A stretch of 5,026 nucleotides of DNA, from assembly GCA_022566235.1 (NCBI GenBank), contig JADFJI010000033.1:6515-11540 (forward strand). The letters run 5' to 3'. Shown one piece after another: positions 4,965 through 5,026 of the stretch. Origin of the DNA: Chloroflexota bacterium. GTDB taxonomy: Bacteria > Chloroflexota > Dehalococcoidia > Plut-88900. The stretch's first letter is position 1; each line of letters starts with the position of its first letter. The notes beneath the pieces are model-generated. The model was not told the DNA's origin and searched no databases. It saw only the letters and a program-made list of their open reading frames with translations. The translations under genes were made by a program, and so were the position numbers.

Positions 4965-5026
4965 CTATAATAGGAGTTTCTCGCCGGCCCTCGGCCCCCG
5001 GAGAGAGGCCTTGATAAGCTCGTCGC
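4965..5026 (-). CDS. Possible C-terminal end of a gene entering from the right edge
   Basis: On the minus strand the frame from 5024 is open and reads DELIKASLRGPRAGEKLLL, then a TAG at 4967-4965. Third codon positions are mostly G or C, as in the neighbouring genes, and the residue mix is protein-like, but only 19 codons are visible. One other minus frame is open over a similar distance and reads less naturally. No function can be suggested. If real, it is separated from the phosphotriesterase gene by about 245 bases containing that gene's promoter. Confidence 0.3.
   Translation of the reverse strand, partial: DELIKASLRGPRAGEKLLL

Noticed and set aside
4966..4971. Perfect TATAAT on the plus strand near the right edge
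   Set aside because: No -35 element stands at a suitable distance and no plus-strand gene is visible before the window ends.

Overview
The window looks like a chromosomal piece of a GC-rich anaerobic or microaerobic environmental bacterium. The gene content (a membrane-anchored HdrD-like iron-sulfur oxidoreductase and a phosphotriesterase-family hydrolase) and the dense intergenic hairpin repeats remind me of uncultured Chloroflexota (Dehalococcoidia/SAR202-like) genomes. That assignment is an inference from gene style and repeat wording, not a proven placement. Every gene I can support lies on the minus strand, so the order of reading is from high to low coordinates.

Layout, right to left. 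At the right edge (about 4965-5024) a short open frame may be the tail of a gene entering from outside. A good sigma70-type promoter (4787-4815) then precedes a complete phosphotriesterase-family metal hydrolase (3759-4718) that keeps all six binuclear-metal ligands. A roughly 400-base gap (3361-3758) carries no convincing gene but holds a cluster of perfect hairpins, several built from GTCCCGA/TCGGGAC. Next is the largest gene (1288-3345): a five-helix, NarI-like membrane domain, two [4Fe-4S] motifs and two HdrB/HdrD-type cysteine-rich domains on one chain, with a strong ribosome binding site. It resembles the electron-transfer-flavoprotein:menaquinone oxidoreductases (EMO) that link acyl-CoA oxidation to the quinone pool.

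Left of it, a repeat-rich spacer (1035-1287) leads to a small stand-alone GIY-YIG nuclease (693-1034). Related hairpin repeats lie on both sides of this gene, in inverted orientation, and one supplies its last codons and its stop. From about 647 to the left edge there is a minus-strand gene of unknown function that seems to be broken by one or two single-base frameshifts. It runs out of the window, and its base composition looks AT-richer than the two metabolic genes.

The genes do not form one operon: gaps of 200-400 bases separate them. The most unusual signal is the repeat family and its close association with the GIY-YIG gene. The oxidoreductase is the most interesting single protein.
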